Assembly: GCA_032718475.1 (NCBI GenBank)
Contig: JAUCBJ010006887.1
Location: 62,001 to 126,000 of the forward strand
Length of the DNA: 64,000 bases
Direction: 5' to 3'
DNA from: Nemertoderma westbladi
Taxonomy: Eukaryota; Xenacoelomorpha; Nemertodermatida; Nemertodermatidae
This document shows, piece by piece, positions 12,701 through 23,665 of this stretch (the first letter of the stretch is position 1; each line of letters opens with the position of its first letter). The notes below the pieces were generated by a model. That model did no database searches, was not told the DNA's origin, and saw only the letters and a program-made list of their open reading frames with translations. The translations under genes and the position numbers were made by a program.

Positions 12701-15700
12701 AGTAAGTAACCCGCTGTCGAGCGGGCTCCTAAAGTATCCTGCAGATTTTTACAGTAAGTATCCCGCTGTCGAGCGGGCTCCTAAAGTAACCTGCAGATTT
12801 TTACAGTAAGTATCCACTGTCGAGCGGGCTCCTAAAGTATCCTGCAGATTTTTACAGTAAGTATCCCGCTGTCGAGCGGGCTCCTAAAGTATCCTGCAGA
12901 TTTTTACAGTAAGTATCCCGCTGTCGAGCGGGCTCCTAAAGTATCCTGCAGATTTTTACAGTAAGTATCCCGCTGTCGAGCGGGCTCCTAAAGTAACCTG
13001 CAGATTTTTACAGTAAGTATCCCGCTGTCGAGCGGGCTCCTAAAGTATCCTGCAGATTTTTACAGTAAGTATCCCGCTGTCGAGCGGGCTCCTAAAGTAA
13101 CCTGCAGATTTTTACAGTAAGTATCCACTGTCGAGCGGGCTCCTAAAGTATCCTGCAGATTTTTACAGTAAGTATCCCGCTGTCGAGCGGGCTCCTAAAG
13201 TATCCTGCAGATTTTTACAGTAAGTATCCCGCTGTCGAGCGGGCTCCTAAAGTAACCTGCAGATTTTTACAGTAAGTATCCCGCTGTCGAGCGGGCTCCT
13301 AAAGTATCCTGCAGATTTTTACAGTAAGTATCCCGCTGTCGAGCGGGCTCCTAAAGTATCCTGCAGATTTTTACAGTAAGTATCCACTGTCGAGCGGGCT
13401 CCTAAAGTAACCTGCAGATTTTTACAGTAAGTATCCTGCAGATTTTTACAGTAAGTAACCTGCAGATTTTTACAGTAAGAATCCTGCAGATTTTTACAGT
13501 AAGTAACCCGCTGTCGAGCGGGCTCCTAAAGTAACCTGCAGATTTTTACAGTAAGTATCCTGCAGATTTTTACAGTAAGTAACCTGCAGATTTTTACAGT
13601 AAGAATCCTGCAGATTTTTACAGTAAGTAACCCGCTGTCGAGCGGGTTCCTAAAGTAACCTGCAGATTTTTACAGTAAGTATCCCGCTGTCGAGCGGGCT
13701 CCTAAAGTAACCTGCAGATTTTTACAGTAAGTATCCCGCTGTCGAGCGGGCTCCTAAAGTAACCTGCAGATTTTTACAGTAAGTATCCTGCAGATTTTTA
13801 CAGTAAGTATCCCGCTGTCGAGCGGGCTTCTAAAGTATCCTGCAGATTTTTACAGTAAGTATCCCGCTGTCGAGCGGGCTCCTAAAGTATCCTGCAGATT
13901 TTTACAGTAAGTAACCTGCAGATTTTTACAGTAAGTAACCTGCAGATTTTTACAGTAAGTATCCTGCAGATTTTTACAGTAAGTATCCCGCTGTCGAGCG
14001 GGCTCCTAAAGTAACCTGCAGATTTTTACAGTAAGTATCCCGCTGTCGAGCGGGCTCCTAAAGTATCCTGCAGATTTTTACAGTAAGTATCCACTGTCGA
14101 GCGGGCTCCTAAAGTAACCTGCAGATTTTTACAGTAAGTATCCTGCAGATTTTTACAGTAAGTAACCTGCAGATTTTTACAGTAAGAATCCTGCAGATTT
14201 TTACAGTAAGTAACCCGCTGTCGAGCGGGCTCCTAAAGTAACCTGCAGATTTTTACAGTAAGTATCCTGCAGATTTTTACAGTAAGTAACCTGCAGATTT
14301 TTACAGTAAGAATCCTGCAGATTTTTACAGTAAGTAACCCGCTGTCGAGCGGGCTCCTAAAGTAACCTGCAGATTTTTACAGTAAGTATCCCGCTGTCGA
14401 GCGGGCTCCTAAAGTAACCTGCAGATTTTTACAGTAAGTATCCCGCTGTCGAGCAGGCTCCTAAAGTAACCTGCAGATTTTTACAGTAAGTATCCTGCAG
14501 ATTTTTACAGTAAGTATCCCGCTGTCGAGCGGGCTCCTAAAGTATCCTGCAGATTTTTACAGTAAGTATCCCGCTGTCGAGCGGGCTCCTAAAGTATCCT
14601 GCAGATTTTTACAGTAAGTAACCTGCAGATTTTTACAGTAAGTAACCTGCAGATTTTTACAGTAAGTAACCTGCAGATTTTTACAGTAAGTATCCTGCAG
14701 ATTTTTACAGTAAGTATCCCGCTGTCGAGCGGGCTCCTAAAGTAACCTGCAGATTTTTACAGTAAGTATCCCGCTGTCGAGCGGGCTCCTAAAGTATCCT
14801 GCAGATTTTTACAGTAAGTATCCTGCAGATTTTTACAGTAAGTATCCTGCAGATTTTTACAGTAAGTATCCCGCTGTCGAGCGGGCTCCTAAAGTATCCT
14901 GCAGATTTTTACAGTAAGTATCCTGCAGATTTTTACAGTAAGTATCCCGCTGTCGAGCGGGCTCCTAAAGTATCCTGCAGATTTTTACAGTAAGTATCCC
15001 GCTGTCGAGCGGGCTCCTAAAGTAACCTGCAGATTTTTACAGTAAGTATCCCGCTGTCGAGCGGGCTCCTAAAGTATCCTGCAGATTTTTACAGTAAGTA
15101 TCCGCTGTCGAGCGGGCTCCTAAAGTATCCTGCAGATTTTTACAGTAAGTATCCTGCAGATTTTTACAGTAAGTATCCTGCAGATTTTTACAGTAAGTAT
15201 CCTGCAGATTTTTACAGTAAGTATCCACTGTTGAGCGGGCTCCTAAAGTATCCTGCAGATTTTTACAGTAAGTATCCCGCTGTCGAGCGGGCTCCTAAAG
15301 TATCCTGCAGATTTTTACAGTAAGTATCCGCTGTCGAGCGGGCTCCTAAAGTATCCTGCAGATTTTTACAGTAAGTATCCGCTGTCGAGCGGGCTCCTAA
15401 AGTATCCTGCAGATTTTTACAGTAAGTATCCACTGTTGAGCGGGCTCCTAAAGTATCCTGCAGATTTTTACAGTAAGTATCCTGCAGATTTTTACAGTAA
15501 GTATCCCGCTGTCGAGCGGGCTCCTAAAGTAACCTGCAGATTTTTACAGTAAGTATCCCGCTGTCGAGCGGGCTCCTAAAGTAACCTGCAGATTTTTACA
15601 GTAAGTATCCCGCTGTCGAGCGGGCTCCTAAAGTATCCTGCAGATTTTTACAGTAAGTATCCCGCTGTCGAGCGGGCTCCTAAAGTATCCTGCAGATTTT

Positions 15701-18700
15701 TACAGTAAGTATCCCGCTGTCGAGCGGGCTCCTAAAGTATCCTGCAGATTTTTACAGTAAGTATCCGCTGTCGAGCGGGCTCCTAAAGTATCCTGCAGAT
15801 TTTTACAGTAAGTATCCACTGTTGAGCGGGCTCCTAAAGTATCCTGCAGATTTTTACAGTAAGTATCCGCTGTCGAGCGGGCTCCTAAAGTATCCTGCAG
15901 ATTTTTACAGTAAGTATCCGCTGTCGAGCGGGCTCCTAAAGTATCCTGCAGATTTTTACAGTAAGTATCCCGCTGTCGAGCGGGCTCCTAAAGTATCCTG
16001 CAGATTTTTACAGTAAGTATCCACTGTTGAGCGGGCTCCTAAAGTATCCTGCAGATTTTTACAGTAAGTATCCGCTGTCGAGCGGGCTCCTAAAGTATCC
16101 TGCAGATTTTTACAGTAAGTATCCCGCTGTCGAGCGGGCTCCTAAAGTATCCTGCAGATTTTTACAGTAAGTATCCGCTGTCGAGCGGGCTCCTAAAGTA
16201 TCCTGCAGATTTTTACAGTAAGTATCCACTGTTGAGCGGGCTCCTAAAGTATCCTGCAGATTTTTACGGTAAGTATCCTGCAGATTTTTACAGTAAGTAT
16301 CCCGCTGTCGAGCGGGCTCCTAAAGTATCCTGCAGATTTTTACAGTAAGTATCCCGCTGTCGAGCGGGCTCCTAAAGTATCCTGCAGATTTTTACAGTAA
16401 GTATCCTGCAGATTTTTACAGTAAGTATCCCGCTGTCGAGCGGGCTCCTAAAGTATCCCGCAGATTTTTACAGTAAGTATCCTGCAGATTTTTACAGTAA
16501 GTATCCCGCTGTCGAGCGGGCTCCTAAAGTATCCTGCAGATTTTTACAGTAAGTATCCTGCAGATTTTTACAGTAAGTATCCTGCAGATTTTTACAGTAA
16601 GTATCCCGCTGTCGAGCGGGCTCCTAAAGTATCCCGCAGATTTTTACAGTAAGTATCCGCTGTCGAGCGGGCTCCTAAAGTATCCTGCAGATTTTTACAG
16701 TAAGTATCCCGCTGTCGAGCGGGCTCCTAAAGTATCCTGCAGATTTTTACAGTAAGTATCCTGCAGATTTTTACAGTAAGTATCCCGCTGTCGAGCGGGC
16801 TCCTAAAGTATCCTGCAGATTTTTACAGTAAGTATCCCGCTGTCGAGCGGGCTCCTAAAGTAACCTGCAGATTTTTACAGTAAGTATCCACTGTTGAGCG
16901 GGCTCCTAAAGTATCCTGCAGATTTTTACAGTAAGTATCCTGCAGATTTTTACAGTAAGTATCCTGCAGATTTTTACAGTAAGTATCCCGCTGTCGAGCG
17001 GGCTCCTAAAGTAACCTGCAGATTTTTACAGTAAGTATCCCGCTGTCGAGCGGGCTCCTAAAGTATCCTGCAGATTTTTACAGTAAGTATCCCGCTGTCG
17101 AGCGGGCTCCTAAAGTATCCTGCAGATTTTTACAGTAAGTATCCCGCTGTCGAGCGGGCTCCTAAAGTATCCTGCAGATTTTTACAGTAAGTATCCCGCT
17201 GTCGAGCGGGCTCCTAAAGTATCCTGCAGATTTTTACAGTAAGTATCCCGCTGTCGAGCGGGCTCCTAAAGTATCCCGCAGATTTTTACAGTAAGTATCC
17301 GCTGTCGAGCGGGCTCCTAAAGTATCCTGCAGATTTTTACAGTAAGTATCCCGCTGTCGAGCGGGCTCCTAAAGTATCCTGCAGATTTTTACAGTAAGTA
17401 TCCTGCAGATTTTTACAGTAAGTATCCCGCTGTCGAGCGGGCTCCTAAAGTATCCTGCAGATTTTTACAGTAAGTATCCCGCTGTCGAGCGGGCTCCTAA
17501 AGTATCCTGCAGATTTTTACAGTAAGTATCCCGCTGTCGAGCGGGCTCCTAAAGTATCCTGCAGATTTTTACAGTAAGTATCCACTGTTGAGCGGGCTCC
17601 TAAAGTATCCTGCAGATTTTTACAGTAAGTATCCCGCTGTCGAGCGGGCTCCTAAAGTAACCTGCAGATTTTTACAGTAAGTATCCACTGTTGAGCGGGC
17701 TCCTAAAGTATCCTGCAGATTTTTACAGTAAGTATCCCGCTGTCGAGCGGGCTCCTAAAGTAACCTGCAGATTTTTACAGTAAGTATCCACTGTTGAGCG
17801 GGCTCCTAAAGTATCCTGCAGATTTTTACAGTAAGTATCCGCTGTCGAGCGGGCTCCTAAAGTATCCTGCAGATTTTTACAGTAAGTATCCCGCTGTCGA
17901 GCGGGCTCCTAAAGTATCCTGCAGATTTTTACAGTAAGTATCCCGCTGTCGAGCGGGCTCCTAAAGTATCCTGCAGATTTTTACAGTAAGTATCCCGCTG
18001 TCGATCGGGCTCCTAAAGTATCCTGCAGATTTTTACAGTAAGTATCCCGCTGTCGAGCGGGCTCCTAAAGTATCCCGCTGATTTTTACAGTAAGTATCCC
18101 GCTGTCGAGCGGGCTCCTAAAGTATCCTGCAGATTTTTACAGTAAGTATCCCGCTGTCGAGCGGGGTCCTAAAGTATCCCGCTGATTTTTACAGTAAGTA
18201 TCCCGCTGTCGAGCGGGCTCCTAAAGTATCCTGCAGATTTTTACAGTAAGTAACCTGCTGTCGAGCGGGCTCCTAAAGTATCCTGCAGATTTTTACAGTA
18301 AGTATCCCGCTGTCGAGCAGACTCCTAAAGTATCCCGCTGATTTTTACAGTAAGTATCCCGCTGTCGAGCGGGCTCCTAAAGTATCCTGCAGATTTTTAC
18401 AGTAAGTATCCCGCTGTCGAGCGGGCTCCTAAAGTATCCCGCTGATTTTTACAGTAAGTATCCCGCTGTCGAGCGGGCTCCTAAAGTAACCTGCAGATTT
18501 TTACAGTAAATAACCTGCAGATTTTTACAGTAAGTATCCCGCTGTCGAGCGGGCTCCTAAAGTATCCCGCTGATTTTTACAGTAAGTATCCCGCTGTCGA
18601 GCGGGCTCCTAAAGTATCCCGCTGATTTTTACAGTAAGTATCCCGCTGTCGAGCGGGCTCCTAAAGTATCCTGCAGATTTTTACAGTAAGTAACCTGCTG

Positions 18701-20196
18701 TCGAGCGGGCTCCTAAAGTATCCCGCTGATTTTTACAGTAAGTATCCTGCAGATTTTTACAGTAAGTATCCTGCAGATTTTTACAGTAAGTATCCTGCAG
18801 ATTTTTACAGTAAGTATCCGCTGTCGAGCGGGCTCCTAAAGTATCCTGCAGATTTTTACAGTAAGTATCCTGCAGATTTTTACAGTAAGTATCCTGCAGA
18901 TTTTTACAGTAAGTATCCTGCAGATTTTTACAGTAAGTATCCTGCAGATTTTTACAGTAAGTATCCGCTGTCGAGCGGGCTCCTAAAGTATCCTGCAGAT
19001 TTTTACAGTAAGTATCCGCTGTCGAGCGGGCTCCTAAAGTATCCTGCAGATTTTTACAGTAAGTATCCGCTGTCGAGCGGGCTCCTAAAGTAACCTGCAG
19101 ATTTTTACAGTAAGTATCCTGCAGATTTTTACAGTAAGTATCCTGCAGATTTTTACAGTAAGTATCCTGCAGATTTTTACAGTAAGTAACCTGCAGATTT
19201 TTACAGTAAGTAACCCGCTGTCGAGCGGGCTCCTAAAGTATCCTGCAGATTTTTACAGTAAGTATCCGCTGTCGAGCGGGCTCCTAAAGTATCCCGCTGA
19301 TTTTTACAGTAAGTATCCGCTGTCGAGCGGGCTCCTAAAGTATCCTGTAGATTTTTACAGTAAGTATCCGCTGTCGAGCGGGCTCCTAAAGTAACCTGCA
19401 GATTTTTACAGTAAGTATCCTGCAGATTTTTACAGTAAGTATCCTGCAGATTTTTACAGTAAGTATCCTGCAGATTTTTACAGTAAGTAACCTGCAGATT
19501 TTTACAGTAAGTAACCCGCTGTCGAGCGGGCTCCTAAAGTATCCTGCAGATTTTTACAGTAAGTATCCTGCAGATTTTTACAGTAAGTATCCGCTGTCGA
19601 GCGGGCTCCTAAAGTATCCTGCAGATTTTTACAGTAAGTATCCTGCAGATTTTTACAGTAAGTATCCTGCAGATTTTTACAGTAAGTATCCTGCAGATTT
19701 TTACAGTAAGTAACCTGCAGATTTTTACAGTAAGTAACCCGCTGTCGAGCGGGCTCCTAAAGTATCCTGCAGATTTTTACAGTAAGTATCCCGCTGTCGA
19801 GCGGGCTCCTAAAGTATCCCGCTGATTTTTACAGTAAGTATCCGCTGTCGAGCGGGCTCCTAAAGTATCCTGCAGATTTTTACAGTAAGTATCTTGCAGA
19901 TTTTTACAGTAAGTAACCTGCTGTCGAGCGGGCTCCTAAAGTATCCTGCAGATTTTTACAGTAAGTAACCCGCTGTCGAGCGGGCTCCTAAAGTATCCTG
20001 CAGATTTTTACAGTAAGTAACCCGCTGTCGAGCGGGCTCCTAAAGTATCCTGAGGATTTTTACAGTAAGTATCCTGCAGATTTTTACAGTAAGTATCCGC
20101 TGTCGAGCGGGCTCCTAAAGTATCCTGCAGATTTTTACAGTAAGTAACCCGCTGTCGAGTGGGCTCCTAAAGTATCCCGCTGATTTTTACAGTAAG
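3769..20196. repeat. Satellite array, left part (16.4 kb), built from two short modules
   Basis: The whole stretch is a mosaic of module X, about 24 bp (TCCTGCAGATTTTTACAG plus TAAGTA), and module Y, 27-28 bp (palindrome CCCGCTGTCGAGCGGG followed by CTCCTAAAGTA). X can stand alone in runs of two to six or alternate with Y as a 51-53 bp dimer. Regional variants mark subfamilies: AACC for ATCC, CCACTGTCGAG (about 9800-13400), CCACTGTTGAG (15220-17820), and a hybrid CCCGCTGATTTTTACAG (18070-20180). A damaged unit sits at 8165-8185. Short frames across the array are low-complexity and not genes. Confidence 0.97.
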
Positions 20197-21420
20197 TGTA
20201 AAAGCTTCTGTGGGATATAACTGGCCCCTTTTGCTTCGCAATCCAGTTTCCCCCCAGGCGCTGGAATACTCTAAAAAGGTTCTCTAACTGTATATATATT
20301 CCCCTCGCCCGCAAGGTACCGTTACAGGTGTTTTAACGGACATAAAAGTCATTCTGCTATATACGTGTTTTGGCGGACATGGTAAGGCAAAAAACCTGCA
20401 ATGCACCAACTACCTTTCACAGCTTAGCCGTGATGATTCATATTACGACATCTAACAGCTGGTTGCTGACATGGAAACAGCCATTGGATGCATGGTTCTT
20501 TGTTTGGCTTGAGCCAATCAGAGCGTTTTTTCCTGTCGACGTGTAGCTTTTCGGCCGATCATAAGGAGAGTGTTCAGTCTTACTGTTTTTACTTGATACT
20601 TTGTTGTTATTGCTGTCTAAGCCAGAAACACCGGCTCTAAGAACTCTAGTAAAACTGCTTAGATTATAGAAAGTATAACTGTTACCGGCGGTGTTACCTC
20701 ACTTAATGCACTAATCATATTGTTTGTACTGCTATTTACCGTCAGTTATTAATTGTATCTATTTGTTGATGGAAATATTGCTCTTTGGAGAATACGGATA
20801 AATCACCCAAAATTCCCAATTTTCTTGATACACTACAGGTTAGAGAGGCGGGCTATATATAACAATTGCGATTTATATCAATGTGGTGTGTATTGAATCT
20901 AATGTTATTTAGTAGACACTACCTGAGTCAATTGCTGTTCTCTTTATGTGTGATCAAATATACTGACGGTCGGCAGAATAGTGTGCATGATTGTGAGTGT
21001 GATGTGACTGGTAACAAAGCATTTCCTAAAGAATGCGACTTATACTTTAATCATAAGCCTTATCGTTGCGTTTAGTATAAGTCCTAGCTCTGTGTAAATA
21101 GATAGAGCGCCACGTCCTAAAGGAACTGTTAATATTTCCCGAAAGTTAATAATATCTGTCAGAAATTACATTTTAGTGATCTATCGAATAATACAATAGG
21201 TTTACACTGCAACCTTACACTGCAATAATAAAATCTAAGCATCCGAATTCAGCCTCCCGGGTGTAGATCCATCGGGTGAATGATCGCGCATGGGCTGGCT
21301 TCGGCTAATGTTTTGTTTATTAGCATAAAATATTGTCGTATGCTAAAGGTGTGTTAATTAACTAAAAGACATATAAATTTTGGCAGGTTAAACTGCTAAA
21401 GGTCTTCAAAAGCGCGAACA
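20197..21420 (+). repeat. 5' LTR of element A (1,224 bp)
   Basis: TG...CA ends, matched along its length by 30846-32069 with no difference that I can see. Two TATA-like stretches occur (about 20289-20298 and 20853-20862). The stretch 20668-20685 (AGAAAGTATAACTGTTAC) is the exact reverse complement of the first 18 bases after the LTR. Confidence 0.95.
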
Positions 21421-21438
21421 GTAACAGTTATACTTTCT
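21421..21438 (+). promoter_or_regulatory. Candidate self-primer binding site of element A
   Basis: GTAACAGTTATACTTTCT starts at the first base after the 5' LTR and is an exact 18-base reverse complement of LTR positions 20668-20685. A tRNA primer site would normally begin TGG here, which is absent. A partial second copy of the LTR end plus this site lies at about 21479-21496. In Tf1-type elements the 5' end of the RNA folds back on such a site and primes reverse transcription. Whether the element A transcript starts near 20668 is unknown. Confidence 0.5.
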
Positions 21439-23665
21439 ATTGCAGTGTAAGCATTAAATACAGTTTAATACTGTTCTGTCGAACAGTAACAGTTATAATC
21501 TTATTGCAGTAGGCAATAAGGTTGCAAAATACCGTAGTGACTGGTAAAACTGAACCGGTACTCTGTAGGTCAGTAGGCCTAACTGTCATCACCGGTACCG
21601 GTACTGCTGTACAAGTACATTTAGTATTATTTCGATTGTGATCTATTGTATATTGTAGGCTGCCAGGGGAATAGGGATTGATCACCCCTCATTCTTTTGT
21701 ATAGTTTACTTATTTCTGTCGGTTTTATTTACTAGTAGGCTAATATTGAGCAGAAGGCGTGTGACCCTGCTCAGATTGTTCAGATAATTGTAGGCTGAGC
21801 TGCTGTCTGACTGTTGTTGAGTTTGGAGAGATTGCGGTGTGTGTAGAGTTGGTCTGATAAAGTGCCGTTAGTAAGTTGGGGCAGCCATATGCTGAAGGTC
21901 AATCCCCTCTTAAAGAATAAGTCGTACTACCGTGTTAGAACGCATACTAACTAACAGTTTCAGAATCTGCATATACTGTAGTTTATTTAGGCTTGATTGT
22001 AGTCTGTCAGTGTTTTAGCCTGTGTTTGTTTGTGTGGTCTGTTCAGGTACCGTAATAGTTATTACTCAAATATTTGTAGGCTGGATTGTTGTCTAGCTAT
22101 TTTTAGGTCTGAAGGGATTGCTGCGTGTGTAGAGTTGGTCTGATAAAGTGCCGTTAGTAAGTTGGGGCAGCCATATGCTGAAGGTCAATCCCCTCTTAAA
22201 GAATAAGTCGTACTACCGTGTTAGAACGCATACTAACTAACAGTTTCAGAATCTGCACATACTGTAGTTTGTTTAGGCTTGATAGTAGTTTGCCAGCGTT
22301 TGGTTTGTATTTGTTTCAGTATTCTGTACGGGTAGCGTAATATTTATTATTCAGAGTTTATGCGATTATTCGCAACATTCATGTCCCCAAGTTTATTCCT
22401 ACAGTAATTGTGCTTGTTATACATACCGTTATAGTTAAACTAACCCCAGTACTACATCAGGGCTGCTCGGCGTAGGTAAAGACTGGAGATTTTGTGCTTC
22501 GGTCACTCCAGCAGATGCCGTGGTTCTTTTAACTGTTCAAGTATATTTAACTACTGATTATTTGTTATACCGGTACTTGTACCTAATTTAGGGTTTAGTG
22601 TACAGTGCTTCCGAAGTAATTAGTGTAGGCAGTATATTTGTGTTGTAAAGTGGTTGATAGGCACATTCGTTAGCTCTATTAGCTTCTGGGTAGGAACAAT
22701 CCGTGATACATAACGTAGTACCTATAGCGATACGGTTATAGGTCGTCAGGCGGTGGTATTTTCCTATCTGGACAGTACAATATATTTACTACTACTTATT
22801 ATTTAAATACCGTAGTACCCTGTCCTTTGTAATAACCAGAAATCTAACCCTTTGTTGGACTGGTTTGTAGACTTCCTGTAAAATTACCCTAAAAATTTTG
22901 TACGTAATATTTTGTTGTGTTTAATTAGAGAATTAATCTCACCCGTATCGTAAGTAATTTGTAGTATTAATTGTAACTTAGGTAAATTAGAATTATCAGT
23001 TTTAGTGTCAAATAAATAGCACTTCACTGAGAGGCGTTCAGCTTCTGTGTAGTGACTCCCCCAGAAATAATAACATTTATTTCAAATATTGACAAAAACC
23101 CATATAACGGGTATATAAATATTATAAATCAACTCAAACGATTTATAAATAGTAGGCCTGCCATACAACAACTAGGTCTCAATATCAGTTGGACTGCTGC
23201 TTAAATAACGGTAATAAAGTAAGTTAAAGTAACCAAGTAACCCTAAAATATTCAGAAATTCAATTATTCTAAAATAATTGACATACCGGTATTTACCATA
23301 GGCTTATTATATTTATTTCTATAAATTTGAGCTGAAATCATACCGGTATTCTGTAATTAATTCTAGTAATAATTATACTTATATATACTATAAGTGTCAG
23401 CTGTATACCGGTATTCACGATAGGCCTATTATATATTTATATATATTTGTGCTAAAATTATATACCGGTATTCTGTGACAAATCTAGTCTGTAATAATAC
23501 TTATATATATATTATAAGCATACCGGTATTCTAATATATTATATATATATCACGCTACACTGAGTAGCAGTATCGGTAATTAATTATTAGGCTAACAGTG
23601 ATACTGAATTACTAGACTTGCTTTAACTGTAATATAGCAGTAGGCATTCAACTGTACAATCAAAC
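21439..23665 (+). other. Leader (5' untranslated region) of element A with a direct duplication
   Basis: 2.2 kb of AT-rich DNA without a convincing gene. About 160 bp at 21838-21997 is repeated at about 22125-22283 with very few differences, starting GTGTGTAGAGTTGGTCTG. Each copy includes the near-palindrome CAGCCATATGCTG. From 23280 to 23540 the motif ACCGGTAT recurs several times in AT-rich DNA. A packaging or translation-control role is plausible but not shown. Confidence 0.7.

Noticed and set aside
6915-16016. Short frames in the satellite encoding repeats of DTYCKNLQ or LLKYPADFYSKYP
   Set aside because: They are direct translations of the X and Y modules, broken by every length variant, with no start context. 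Not genes.
20866-21075. A 69-aa frame present identically in both LTRs of element A
   Set aside because: It starts at TTG, not ATG, and is identical only because the LTRs are identical. No domain seen.
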